Assembly (NCBI RefSeq): GCF_012273655.1
Contig: NZ_JAAWWP010000005.1
Span: forward strand, 62,001 to 126,000
Direction: 5' to 3'
Source: Streptomyces physcomitrii
Lineage (GTDB): Bacteria; Actinomycetota; Actinomycetes; Streptomycetales; Streptomycetaceae
Length of the DNA stretch: 64,000 nucleotides
Part shown: piece by piece, positions 53,812 to 63,198 of the stretch
Numbering within the stretch: the stretch's first letter is position 1
Layout: the number at the start of each line of letters is the position of its first letter
Position numbers and translations under genes: made by a program
The notes under the pieces: model-generated
The model's database searches: none
What the model was told of the DNA's origin: nothing
What the model saw: the letters and a program-made list of their open reading frames with translations, nothing else

Positions 53812-56800
53812 TCAGAAGAGAACGTCGTCGACTGAAGTGAAAATCTTCGGCGAACTCACTGAGGCGTCGTTCCGGCTCTTCAGCCTCTCCCCGGTTTTCC
53901 GATTGGGGGCAATATTGCCCAACTCAAGGCCATGTTGGTTATGATTGAGTTCGAGCAGGCGGTCTAGAATCTCGATTTGCATAACTGGATCTACGGTGTA
54001 GCGGATGCCCTGCCGTGTCGGATAGAATCCGTTATCAAGGTTAAGGTCACCCCATCCGTAGGCGCCTGAAACCGCTCGATCGATTTCTCCGTGGAGGCTT
54101 CTCAGCCTCAGAATGTCACTGTCAATGACAGTCGCATCGTGGAGCAGATTGTAGATTTTCGTCAGGCCAAGTTGGCGATTTTCCATAATCGAACTGCGTG
54201 CAATTTCGAGGGCCTGTCCCATAGCGGTCAATTCGATGACTCTCTCGGGCAAGGGCAATGTATCGTACACGTCAGACGGCGTATACCGGAGATCTCCCTT
54301 GAGGCTTGATGCTCGCGCGATCGCCCATGCATAGTGGATGCCGCTGCTGAGCAGCGCCAGGTCCGCAGACCTATCAGTGGCGAAGACCACGGTTTGTTCG
54401 CTGACGACTTGGCCAGTAGGTACGAAGAGCGGCAGCCCAGTCTTGCTCACCCTTGCTACCACCAGGATGCGGTCAAGTCCTTTGATGGCTTGGTACAACT
54501 TGGGAGCTCGCTCGGCATACTGCCACCATCTCTCGCGTCGCACTTTGCGGTTGTTCTTGAGTCGTTCGGGTTTCACGTCCCTCTCGACGATGGTGAATAC
54601 TTCGGGGTAGCTCCGAGCCCGCTCCTCGCTCCAGTCATGGAAGTTGATCACCCAGCGGCTGGCTGAGCAGTCCGGACGGGAGTTGAGGTCCTCGCCATTG
54701 AGGTAGGGGAAGAGGACGTCCCTGTTGCGGGGGTCGCGCTGGATCAGGTCGTCTGCCTGTTCGGGGGTGAGGATGAACCCCTTCCCCAGCACATAGGAGC
54801 CGATGAATGCTGGTGACCTCTCAACTAGCCCGCCACCCGGGTCGCTTGGTGCCCATCCTGATACCAGACGGTACGGCCGCCCCGAAACCCGAGACCGCGG
54901 ATCAAGCGACGACGTGATACCTCGGACCACGACATCGTCCAGCACCCGAGTGGCCTCAGCGCCCAAGCCCGGCTTGGTGGTCCACACCGCGCAGTATTCC
55001 AGCGCCGCAGACCGCGAGGGCCAGCGTGCACTCTTCACTGCTCGGCGCACCTCGACGCCATCGTCGAGCAGCTGGTCGAGGCCGACCTCCCGAGTGTCGC
55101 CCTGGGCAAGGGTGTTAGTAGCGATCAGACCCGTCTGGCCGCGTTCGCTGAGCAGTTGGTGGGCTCGGAGTTCGAAGTACGCGACGAGGTCCGCGCTACC
55201 CCGTTGCCCCCGCCCCAGCCCCAGCACCAAGTACTCGCGATACGCCTGCCCCAGCGTTCCCGTCAGCTTCTGACCGCCGAGGAACGGTGGGTTGCCGATG
55301 ATCGCGTCGAAGCCGCCCTGCTCGGCCTCGAAGACTTCGGGGAAGACGAGAGGCCAGTGCACGGGCAGGCGGACGAAGCCGTCCGTAGGTAGGTCCTTGC
55401 TCAGCCACTCCAGAGCCCGCGTCCGAGCTTCGTGGACCACGGGGTCGGAGTCACGGACCGCATCTGAGGCGACCGTGCTGGCCAATTCCGCGGCCTTGAG
55501 GTAGAGCGAGTCACTGCCGCCCACGGAGGCGAGGCCCGCTCCCGTCGTGAGGTCGCCGATCAGTCGTAGACGCTGAAGATGTTCGTTGCTGGCCGCGAGC
55601 AGGCGCCGCTTCTCGTCCAGGTCAGCGATGGAGTCGCTGTGGATTCCGGCGATGGCCTGACGGTTGCCCGACGCGCTGTGGACACGGGCGCGCGCCTGTT
55701 CCGTCCACAGCTCATCAAGGCGTCCTTCGTGCAGCTTGCGCCCCGCGACCGGATCCAGGTGAACGTTCTCGATCTGCTCCAGCTTGGCGACCCCCAACAA
55801 CGAGTCCCCCGCCACCAACCGGTCGTCCAGAAACGTGAACGGGCGTTCCGGGTCCATGGAGATCAGCCACAGCGACAGCTTGGCCATCTCCACCGCCATG
55901 GGGTTGATGTCCACCCCATACAGGCAGTGCTCGATGATCAGGCGCCGGGCGCGGACCATCACCGGGTCACTCTCCGCGTCCGCCGCTGTCATGGCACCCG
56001 TTTGGTCGCGGTGGCTGCCGCGGAAGGCCAGAGCCTCTTCGTCCTCTGCCTCGACCCAGGCGTCGACCAGACGGTCCGCGAGGTAGCGGCAGGCGGCAAC
56101 CAGGAAGGCGGCCGAACCCATTGCGATGTCGGCAACCTTGAGCTTCAGGATGTCGACTGCGCCGATGAGCTTCCACTGCTTGTCGTCCGCCGTCTGGAGC
56201 GGGCCCGGGCGGTAGACGAGTGGCTCCAGTGCTCCCACGGCGACCTGCTGGGCCAGGACACGCGGCGTGTAGTGGGTGCCGGTGTTCTTGCGGAGGCGGG
56301 ATTCTGTGACGTACAGGCCGTCCTCCGGGATTACCACCGGCAGGCCGCGCAGGTCGTCGCGGAGGAGCCCGTGGAAGGGAAGGATGCGTTCGGCGAGGTC
56401 GCGGTCGTTCTCGGTGACCGCGAGCAGGCGGTGGACGGCCTCGCCCCGCGCCTGGTCGTCGCCGGGAGCGAGCAGCTTCTCCATCTTTGACGCCGCGGCC
56501 GGCGGCTTGGGGTCCTTGAGGTGCTCGTACAGCTTCTTCGACAGGCCCGGGAGGTTGGGCTTTTGGCCGGGGACCGCGCGTGCGCCCACTCCGAACGGGG
56601 CGGCCAGTTCCTCCAGTTCGGTCAGGCTCACCTCGTGTTCCAGGCCGGGCTTGCCGATGAGTCCGAGCACGGTGTCTTGGGCGCGCTTGCCGTCGTATGA
56701 GAGGAGGCCCTCGTAGACGTAGCCGATCTGCTCGACGTCGAGGGCTCGGAAGGTCAGCCGGCGCCGCTCCCTGTTGACGACGACGAACTGCACCGAGTCG

Positions 56801-58164
56801 AGGACGTGCAGGACGGTGCGGTCGTCGATCGGGAGGAGGGAGGTGTGGCCGTCTGCGGCCCGCGTGGCGTCGTCGTCCGTGGCGTCTGCGCCCTCCGGCA
56901 CCGCCTCCAGCCAGGGGAAGCGCTTCGGGTCGAAGATCGAGCCGTCGTACGCGGGCAATGTGAGCAGGGGGTGGTCCACTCCGCCGTGGACGGCGTGGAA
57001 GAGGGCGATCAGCCGGTGCCAGGCAGCGGTGGTGTGGTCCAGGGAGTCCTCGCCGTCCGCGCGGCGGCGTTTGTCCAGCGTCTCGTACAGTCGCCCGGCC
57101 GAGTACGCCTCCGCGTAAAGCTCGTTGTCAGCGGGCAGCAGGCCCCGTTCCTCGGCGAAGAGGAGGAAGACGACGCGCATCATGACCGCGACTGCGCCCC
57201 GGTAGACCTCGCTCGCCGGTACGCCTGACAATCCCTTGCCGCCGCGTTTGACCATCCGGGCCTCGGCGCGGCCGATGGAGTCCACCAGGAGTTCGACGGC
57301 TTGACGGACCTGGATGCCGAGCGCCTCGGTGACGTCTTCCTGACCGTCCAGGCTCTCGCGCAGCAGCGCAGGAAGCAGTTCGTCCACCGGGCGTCCGAAG
57401 AACCGGCCGCGGCGGAGGAGGGACACCCAGGCGCGGACCGCCACCAGGTCGGCCGCCTCGTTCCAGGCGATGGTGTCGAAGGTGGCGCTCGTCGTGACGC
57501 CGCCGGGCGGTGCCCAGACCAGGGACCACCAACGGCCGTCGGTGACCAGCCCCAGCTCGACGCCATGGTGGCGCAGGACGTGGGCGAGCCGGTCGACTCC
57601 GCTCGCCGCCCAGGAGTCGTCCCTGATACGGCGGGTCGGCACGGTGTCGGGCGGGAGGACCAGGCCGAGGATCGGTACGTGCTGGGCGGTGCCAGCAGTA
57701 TCCGGTTCGGCGGTGGGGTCGGTTCCGGGTCGGACGAGCGCGAAGTCGGGGCGGACGGTGGTGTCGGACCCGGGCGGGCTGACGGCGAACCGGTCCAGCA
57801 GCGTGTCGTCCTCGGCCAGGCTTTCGCCGCCGTCGCCGAACTGTCCGGCGCCCTCCCGCAGATGCAGGGCGTCGTCCCATTCCAGCAGGGTGCGCAGCTG
57901 GAAGCCGATCCAGTCGAGGCGGCCGGCGCCCTTGCGGTCGTCCTGCCAGATGCCGTGGTGGAGGCGGATGTCGGCGCGGCGCCCGCTGGGCACACCTTCC
58001 AGCTGTGGCCAGCTGCGCAGCAGGACCGGCAGGGTGAGAAACGGGCCGGACACCTCTACGAGGTTCAGCCAGTCCAGGTGCTGCTGCTTGCCGTCGGACG
58101 CCTTGGCCGCACGGATCGCGGCGGCGGAGGGGCGGCGGCCTCCGGAACGGGGCGCGGGGGTCAT
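53812..58164 (-). CDS. drmMI: DISARM class 1 adenine methyltransferase DrmMI
   Basis: 1450 residues. A long N-terminal region (1-600) is followed by the N6-adenine methylase core: SAM motif KVADIAMGSAAFLVAA (D679 at its start) and catalytic NPPF at 958-961 in IIGNPPFLGG. From ~1090 a TaqI-C-like recognition region follows. Residues 1126-1237 are encoded by the inverted repeat and residues ~1238-1450 by the exchangeable segment. DrmMI marks self DNA so that DISARM spares it; the recognised sequence is unknown. The start overlaps the drmD stop by one base (TGATG). The downstream operon is interrupted by the inversion module. Eco57I- and PglX-like methylases share this architecture. Confidence 0.93.
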   Translation of the reverse strand: MTPAPRSGGRRPSAAAIRAAKASDGKQQHLDWLNLVEVSGPFLTLPVLLRSWPQLEGVPSGRRADIRLHHGIWQDDRKGAGRLDWIGFQLRTLLEWDDALHLREGAGQFGDGGESLAEDDTLLDRFAVSPPGSDTTVRPDFALVRPGTDPTAEPDTAGTAQHVPILGLVLPPDTVPTRRIRDDSWAASGVDRLAHVLRHHGVELGLVTDGRWWSLVWAPPGGVTTSATFDTIAWNEAADLVAVRAWVSLLRRGRFFGRPVDELLPALLRESLDGQEDVTEALGIQVRQAVELLVDSIGRAEARMVKRGGKGLSGVPASEVYRGAVAVMMRVVFLLFAEERGLLPADNELYAEAYSAGRLYETLDKRRRADGEDSLDHTTAAWHRLIALFHAVHGGVDHPLLTLPAYDGSIFDPKRFPWLEAVPEGADATDDDATRAADGHTSLLPIDDRTVLHVLDSVQFVVVNRERRRLTFRALDVEQIGYVYEGLLSYDGKRAQDTVLGLIGKPGLEHEVSLTELEELAAPFGVGARAVPGQKPNLPGLSKKLYEHLKDPKPPAAASKMEKLLAPGDDQARGEAVHRLLAVTENDRDLAERILPFHGLLRDDLRGLPVVIPEDGLYVTESRLRKNTGTHYTPRVLAQQVAVGALEPLVYRPGPLQTADDKQWKLIGAVDILKLKVADIAMGSAAFLVAACRYLADRLVDAWVEAEDEEALAFRGSHRDQTGAMTAADAESDPVMVRARRLIIEHCLYGVDINPMAVEMAKLSLWLISMDPERPFTFLDDRLVAGDSLLGVAKLEQIENVHLDPVAGRKLHEGRLDELWTEQARARVHSASGNRQAIAGIHSDSIADLDEKRRLLAASNEHLQRLRLIGDLTTGAGLASVGGSDSLYLKAAELASTVASDAVRDSDPVVHEARTRALEWLSKDLPTDGFVRLPVHWPLVFPEVFEAEQGGFDAIIGNPPFLGGQKLTGTLGQAYREYLVLGLGRGQRGSADLVAYFELRAHQLLSERGQTGLIATNTLAQGDTREVGLDQLLDDGVEVRRAVKSARWPSRSAALEYCAVWTTKPGLGAEATRVLDDVVVRGITSSLDPRSRVSGRPYRLVSGWAPSDPGGGLVERSPAFIGSYVLGKGFILTPEQADDLIQRDPRNRDVLFPYLNGEDLNSRPDCSASRWVINFHDWSEERARSYPEVFTIVERDVKPERLKNNRKVRRERWWQYAERAPKLYQAIKGLDRILVVARVSKTGLPLFVPTGQVVSEQTVVFATDRSADLALLSSGIHYAWAIARASSLKGDLRYTPSDVYDTLPLPERVIELTAMGQALEIARSSIMENRQLGLTKIYNLLHDATVIDSDILRLRSLHGEIDRAVSGAYGWGDLNLDNGFYPTRQGIRYTVDPVMQIEILDRLLELNHNQHGLELGNIAPNRKTGERLKSRNDASVSSPKIFTSVDDVLF
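54455..54788 (-). repeat. Inverted repeat, right arm (334 bp) inside drmMI
   Basis: Reverse complement of 52846-53179 with no mismatch. The 1275 bp between the arms (53180-54454) hold the two alternative C-terminal coding segments back to back with only a 13-bp gap (53799-53811) between their stop codons. Flipping that interval keeps the reading frame because both arms are read in the same frame. Confidence 0.97.
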
Positions 58165-61100
58165 CAGTAAGCCTCCTTGGCAGGGATGACGAAGACGACG
58201 GCGACAGGGAAGAGATGATCCTGCGGCTCGCGGTAGCGGGCGGCGATCGCGGCGAGTTCACGCTCGCGTTCGTCCTCCACGCCGTCGAGCCGGGCCCGCC
58301 AGCGTTTGCGGTCGTCGGCGAGCTGGCGGCGTTCGTCGGGATCCTTCAGCTCGTCCAGGCCGAAGAGCGTGTCCATCCCGGCCGTCGGGGAGGCCGCCGT
58401 GGCGGAGGTGGTCTCGCCGAGCCGGTTCCGCAGAGTGCGCTGGAGACGGTCGAGGGTGGCGTTGATGCGCTGCTCCTCATCGGCCTGGCGCTCGGCCAGC
58501 CGGTCCATCAGGGACGCCTTGCGTTCCTTGCCGCGCGCGTCGACGGACTGGGTGAGGCCCTCGTACGTTTTCGGCCAGCTCTGCTGGAGGCGGTGGAGCA
58601 GGCGCTCCTTGGCGGGGCGACCCTCGGTGAGCGCACGGTCCAGGATCGAGGCGACCGCCTCCACGCCGCGCAGCCGTCGCTGCCAGCCGTTGTCGCCGAG
58701 CCAGCCGCCCGCGTGCAGGATCTCCTCGTGGAGGCGCTGCCCGTCCGTGCCGACCAGCACGAAGCGGGCGTACGCTCCGACGAAAGTGGTCTCCAGGGCC
58801 GGGTCGTCGCTGACGACGGCCGTGATCCGGCGCAGGTCGACGTTGTCCGCGTTCCATACGGCCGCGCGCAGGAGCCGCGTCGACATGGCGACGAGCGGAT
58901 GGTTCAGATGAGCCAGCACGATGTCGGGGCGTCCCAAGGCTGCCTGCGCATCGAAGGTGACCGGGCGCAGGACGTCGGGGCGCAGCTTGTCGGGCAGGCC
59001 ACGCGTGGCGCGCTCCCAGGAGCCGGTAAGCGGCGGCACGGTGTACAGGCCCTGCCGGAAGTCGTCTTCGGACGGCGCGTTCTCGTCGAGGCACGGTACG
59101 AGGGGCTGCTGGCGGGCCAGGTTCAGCGCGGTGTTCACCACGCGGGCGACCCGGTCCGGGGTGATGCCGAGTTCCACGGTCGTCTGCTTCAGCTGGGCGC
59201 TGAGCCGCCGCACCTGCTCGGTGACGTTCTGTTCGGCGTCCACCTTGCCGCCCGTGGGACGGCCCTTGATCTTCTTCGCGCGGGCGTGCTCGATGTCGAA
59301 GTCGTTGAGCTGACCCGTCATCCGCAGCTGGACCTTCTCGGCGAGCACGGCGTTGACCTCGCCGAGGTCCTCCTCCATCTGCGCGACCTTCCGCGCGATA
59401 CGGGCCAGGAACTCCAGGTCGGCCTCGTACACGGCCGTCCTGGCCTTGTCCCAGGCCGCGCCGACGAAGTGCATGATCTGCGGGTTGTATCGCTGGCCGT
59501 ACCGGTCGATGCGGCCGATGCGCTGTTCGAGCTTATTGGGGTTGAACGGGATGTCGTAGTTGATCAAATGTCGACAATGATCTTGGAGGTCGATTCCTTC
59601 GCTTGCGGCATCAGTGGCGATGAGGATGCGTACCGTGCCCTCAGGACTGGTGGGCTGCTCCTGGAATGCGAGCCGGATCTGCTCGCGCTCTTCAGCGTTC
59701 TTCCCGCCGTGGAGGGTGAGGACGCGGCCCTCCTGGGCCAGGCCCTCCTGCTGGAGCAGGTTCAGCAGCCAGTCCTGGGTGTCGCGGTACTCGGTGAACA
59801 CGACGACCCGCTCGTTCCCCCACCTCCCGTCGGTGAGGCAGATGGCCTTGAGGGTCTTGACGAGCTCCTTGGCCTTGGCGTCAGGGGACGCCTGGTGGGC
59901 CTGGCCCCAGCGGGCCATCCGCTCCAGCAGCTCGGCCTCTTCCTCGGACGATCCCGGGGTGACCGTGGCGGCGCGGGTGATCGCGTCGTGCTCGGCCTCG
60001 GCCAGCTCCTCGTCGTCGAGCTCGGCCGCGTAGTCCTCGTACTGCGTGATCCACAGCGGGGTCTCGACCGGGGCCGGAACCTCCTTGTTCCCGCCTGACT
60101 TCGCCTTGGCTCGTACCGATTCGAGGTGGACGCCGACGGTGTGCGCGAAGGCGGCGGGGGAGGAGAACAGCCGCTTCTTCAGGAGCAGGGTGACCAGGTC
60201 GACGGCCTTCCTGCCGCCGCGCCGGTCGGGCGTGACCCGCTTCTTGCGCAGCTCGGCGTAGCGAGTGAGGAGGGCGTGGATCTCACGCTCGGTGTCGGGA
60301 TACTCGACGGGCAGCGCCTTCGACTGGCGGACGTGGAAGCGGGGGTTGCCCTCCTCGTCGGTCACGGAGGTCTTCAGACGTCGTACGACGGTGTCGTCGA
60401 GGGCGGCCTTGTCCGGCTCGCCGCCGCGGAAGAAGCGCTGGTTGTCGATCAGTTCCAGCAGAGCCGTGTAGGACTCCTGGTAGCCGTTGTGCGGGGTGGC
60501 GGAGAGGAAGAGCCGATGCTCGAAATGGGGGGCGAGGCGTCGGATCAGCTTGGTCTGCTGGGAGTCGACGGCGTAGATCTGCTTGGGTGCGCTCGGGGCG
60601 ACATGGTGTGCCTCGTCCAGGATCAGCAAATCGAAGGTACGGCGCCCGGGGCGGCCCGGCAGCTCCGTCGACCCTCCCGGGGGTAGCACCTCGTCGATAA
60701 GCCGCTGCGCCTTGGGCGTGCGCAACCAGGGGAGGCTGACGATGGTCAAGGGGAACACCCGGAACGGGTTGGCGGCGCTGCTGTGCGTGCGGCGCAGTTC
60801 GGCGCAGCAGGCAGAGTCGACCACGGTGAAGTCGAGGCCGAACTTGTCGGCCATCTCGTCGCGCCACTTGAGGGTGAGCCCCGCTGGGCAGACAACCATG
60901 ACGCGGTGGGCCCGGCCTCGCAGCCGCAGCTCCTCGGCGACCAGTCCGGCCTCCACGGTCTTGCCGAGACCGACATCGTCGGCGAGCAGCAGATTGACGC
61001 GGGGGGCGCCGACGGCGCGAGCGACCGGTTCCAGCTGGTACGGCTCGATGGCCACCCCTGACCGGAAGGGGGCCTGGAGCGTCTTCACGTCAGCGGAAGC

Positions 61101-61412
61101 GACGGCGGACCAGCGGACGGCGTCGAGGAAGGCCGCGAGCTGCTCCGGCGGGTCGAACGCTCCGGTGGAGGCGTCGGGAAGGGAGCCGGCGGGGAGGACG
61201 CGGCGCCCCGGCTCGACCTCCCATATCACGGAGAGGGTGTCGCCGTAGCGGCCATCGGCAACGGATTGTAGATGCACCACGGTGACATCGCCGACCGGGG
61301 CGGCTTCGACTCCGGACACCACCCAGTTCTGGCCGCGTACCTGGACGAGAGCATTCTCCTTCGGCGGCGCGACGATTGCGGAGGCTTCGGAAGTACGGGT
61401 GGTTCCGGGCAT
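58164..61412 (-). CDS. drmD: DISARM SNF2-type helicase DrmD
   Basis: 1082 residues. A Swi2/Snf2 ATPase: LLADDVGLGKTVEAGL (K151), DLLILDEAHH (D266), FLSATPHNG, the linker VVVFTEYRDTQDWL, and motif V-VI ILIATDAASEGIDL followed by LEQRIGRIDRYGQ. The C-terminal third is helical and coiled. DrmD defines class 1 DISARM. I chose ATG 61412 because GGAGGAT lies 8 nt upstream; an in-frame ATG at 61433 is less well placed. It overlaps drmMI by one base and is probably the first gene of the operon, with a promoter candidate 40-65 bp upstream. Confidence 0.93.
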   Translation of the reverse strand: MPGTTRTSEASAIVAPPKENALVQVRGQNWVVSGVEAAPVGDVTVVHLQSVADGRYGDTLSVIWEVEPGRRVLPAGSLPDASTGAFDPPEQLAAFLDAVRWSAVASADVKTLQAPFRSGVAIEPYQLEPVARAVGAPRVNLLLADDVGLGKTVEAGLVAEELRLRGRAHRVMVVCPAGLTLKWRDEMADKFGLDFTVVDSACCAELRRTHSSAANPFRVFPLTIVSLPWLRTPKAQRLIDEVLPPGGSTELPGRPGRRTFDLLILDEAHHVAPSAPKQIYAVDSQQTKLIRRLAPHFEHRLFLSATPHNGYQESYTALLELIDNQRFFRGGEPDKAALDDTVVRRLKTSVTDEEGNPRFHVRQSKALPVEYPDTEREIHALLTRYAELRKKRVTPDRRGGRKAVDLVTLLLKKRLFSSPAAFAHTVGVHLESVRAKAKSGGNKEVPAPVETPLWITQYEDYAAELDDEELAEAEHDAITRAATVTPGSSEEEAELLERMARWGQAHQASPDAKAKELVKTLKAICLTDGRWGNERVVVFTEYRDTQDWLLNLLQQEGLAQEGRVLTLHGGKNAEEREQIRLAFQEQPTSPEGTVRILIATDAASEGIDLQDHCRHLINYDIPFNPNKLEQRIGRIDRYGQRYNPQIMHFVGAAWDKARTAVYEADLEFLARIARKVAQMEEDLGEVNAVLAEKVQLRMTGQLNDFDIEHARAKKIKGRPTGGKVDAEQNVTEQVRRLSAQLKQTTVELGITPDRVARVVNTALNLARQQPLVPCLDENAPSEDDFRQGLYTVPPLTGSWERATRGLPDKLRPDVLRPVTFDAQAALGRPDIVLAHLNHPLVAMSTRLLRAAVWNADNVDLRRITAVVSDDPALETTFVGAYARFVLVGTDGQRLHEEILHAGGWLGDNGWQRRLRGVEAVASILDRALTEGRPAKERLLHRLQQSWPKTYEGLTQSVDARGKERKASLMDRLAERQADEEQRINATLDRLQRTLRNRLGETTSATAASPTAGMDTLFGLDELKDPDERRQLADDRKRWRARLDGVEDERERELAAIAARYREPQDHLFPVAVVFVIPAKEAY

Positions 61413-61450
61413 GCGGACATCCTCCACTATCACTCTCGGCGAGACGGCGG

Positions 61451-61478
61451 TGCCTACCGGAGTGCCTCATATTGACAA
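61451..61478 (-). promoter_or_regulatory. Candidate DISARM promoter upstream of drmD
   Basis: On the minus strand, TTGTCA (61478-61473) and TAGGCA (61456-61451) are spaced 16 bp apart, giving a start near 61444 and a ~32-nt leader before drmD. The surroundings (61413-61542) are AT-richer than the genes. Confidence 0.4.
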
Positions 61479-61542
61479 GCGATTCGTTCGTTGACCTAGA
61501 TCACATACTTTCTCCCCTGGTTGTGGACGGGGCGTCGACGGG

Positions 61543-63198
61543 TCACTGCGGGAGACGGAGCGCGCGGGTCAGTCTGCCCAGGCGGCTGACCAGACGCTCC
61601 ACCTCGGCATTGGCGGGATGGTCGGGAGGCAGCGCGGTCCGTTGGTCGTCGGCGAGGTGGCGCAGAGCCTCCAGGGCTTCACCAGCCGAGCCTGAGCCCG
61701 CCAGGAGGGTGGCGATGTCCCGGCGGGTCTCCAACACCTCCGGATCCAGCGGGGGAAGCACCTCCTTCTGGAGATCGAGTGCCTCGCGCAGCTCCAGGAG
61801 GGCGGCGGAGTTGTGCCCGAGCCGGCCAAGGCAGCGGGCCGCCATCACCCGGCAAGCCGCGAGGTCCGCGTCCGGCGCGGAACGGGTCGACACGAGGGTT
61901 TTCGCGAGCTCCAGGCAGCCCTCGCGTGCCGCTTGCAGTTCCTGCCCTTCGAACTGCAACCGGAGGATGGCCAGTCGGCGGGAGACGACCTCCGGATGGG
62001 AGGAGTCGAAACGGGGCAGCACCTCGTTGAGATCCCTGCCCAGCAGCTCCAGTGCCTGTGACAACCGTCCCTCTGCCGCAAGGCGTTGCGCGCGCTCGCG
62101 CAGGTCCGCCGACTCCGCGGGCGACCCGGCCCCGGAGGTGGACGGCGGTTGCGCTGGCCGAACGGAAGGTTGTGCAGTTGCGAGCGGGGCTGGGGCGTGC
62201 TCCGGAACGGATGCGTGTGCTTTGTCCGAAGGAGGATCGTTCGGAAGGTCGCTGCCATCGTGCGGCAGGCGCGCGGTGGCCTTGCCGGGCCTCGGCGTTC
62301 CGGCGCGGGCGGCCTTCGGCACCGCCTGCTCGGCCCAGGGCGCGAGGGCCTCCCGGACTTCGGCTGCGTCCGCCGGCCGATCCTCCGGGCGCTTCGCAAG
62401 TAAGCGGGAGACCAGGTCGCACAGGTCGGCTGGTGCGTCGTCACGCAGCCGTTCCAGTGGTACTGGAGTATCGGCGATGTGCTGGACCACCAGGGCCAGC
62501 GGCTCGTCGGCCGTGAACGGCGGTCGTCCGCCCAGTATCTCGTACAGCACGCACCCCAGTGCGTACAGATCACTGAGGGGAGTGGCCGCCTGCCCCTTGC
62601 CTTGCTCTGGAGAGATGAAGCCCGGAGTTCCGGCCACCATGCCCGCGTCGGTCAACCGTGGCCCGTCCGGTGGTTGCAGGGCGGTGGCGATACCGAAGTC
62701 GAGGACGCGTACCGTGCCGTCTGTCGTGAGCATCACGTTGCGGGGCGTCAGATCCCGGTGGACGAAGCCGCGTCCGTGAGCCTGGACCAGCACGGAGCAC
62801 ACCTGGGCGCCCACCGCGGCGGCCCACTCCACAGGAAAAGGTCCGCGCTGGGCCACCAGCCGGTCCAGCGTGTGTCCGTACACGCGCTGCATGACCAGAT
62901 AGAGCCGACTCGCTCGATGAGTGCCCGCATCATGGATGACCGGTACATACGGATGCTCCAGCTTGGCCATCAGTCGTGCTTCTCTGGTGAAGCGGACGAC
63001 GGCGGGGTCCTGCGGATCGAGCCTGCGCGGCATCTTGGAGACAGCCGTCCGTGGTGTCAGCAGTTTCACCGCCACAGACCGGTCCAGCCGCTGATCGTAC
63101 GCCGCCCACACCTCGCCCATGCCACCTCTACCGAGCAGCTCCGCCAGCTCGTAGCGGCCGTCGATCAGTTCGCCCCTAGACAGGTGATGGTCCCTCAT
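61543..63198 (-). CDS. Hanks-type Ser/Thr protein kinase with C-terminal repeat domain
   Basis: 551 residues. The kinase domain (15-290) has the glycine loop ELLGRGGMGEVW, catalytic lysine K45 in SVAVKLL, HRDLTPRNVML with the catalytic aspartate, and VLDFGIATAL. After a Pro/Ala-rich linker, residues ~390-550 form TPR-like helical pairs (AAEGRLSQALELLGRDL, RLGHNSAALLELREALDLQ). No transmembrane helix is seen, so it is probably cytoplasmic. It is directly upstream of DISARM on the same strand (130-bp gap). Kinases occur next to defence systems such as BREX-like Pgl, but a role in DISARM is inferred only. The ATG overlaps the stop of the degenerate kinase upstream. Confidence 0.87.
   Translation of the reverse strand: MRDHHLSRGELIDGRYELAELLGRGGMGEVWAAYDQRLDRSVAVKLLTPRTAVSKMPRRLDPQDPAVVRFTREARLMAKLEHPYVPVIHDAGTHRASRLYLVMQRVYGHTLDRLVAQRGPFPVEWAAAVGAQVCSVLVQAHGRGFVHRDLTPRNVMLTTDGTVRVLDFGIATALQPPDGPRLTDAGMVAGTPGFISPEQGKGQAATPLSDLYALGCVLYEILGGRPPFTADEPLALVVQHIADTPVPLERLRDDAPADLCDLVSRLLAKRPEDRPADAAEVREALAPWAEQAVPKAARAGTPRPGKATARLPHDGSDLPNDPPSDKAHASVPEHAPAPLATAQPSVRPAQPPSTSGAGSPAESADLRERAQRLAAEGRLSQALELLGRDLNEVLPRFDSSHPEVVSRRLAILRLQFEGQELQAAREGCLELAKTLVSTRSAPDADLAACRVMAARCLGRLGHNSAALLELREALDLQKEVLPPLDPEVLETRRDIATLLAGSGSAGEALEALRHLADDQRTALPPDHPANAEVERLVSRLGRLTRALRLPQ

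Noticed and set aside
52846..54788. Assembly artefact creating a false inverted duplication
   Set aside because: The flanks and the two segments inside the arms are different sequences, each keeping an intact reading frame to its own stop; a simple misassembly would not produce a second homologous but divergent C-terminus. Raw reads would settle it.
45101..61412. BREX system as an explanation of the methylase, helicases and inversion
   Set aside because: No BrxC, BrxB or PglZ proteins are present. DUF1998, the DrmA-type helicase, the single-HKD PLD protein and the SNF2 helicase together define class 1 DISARM.
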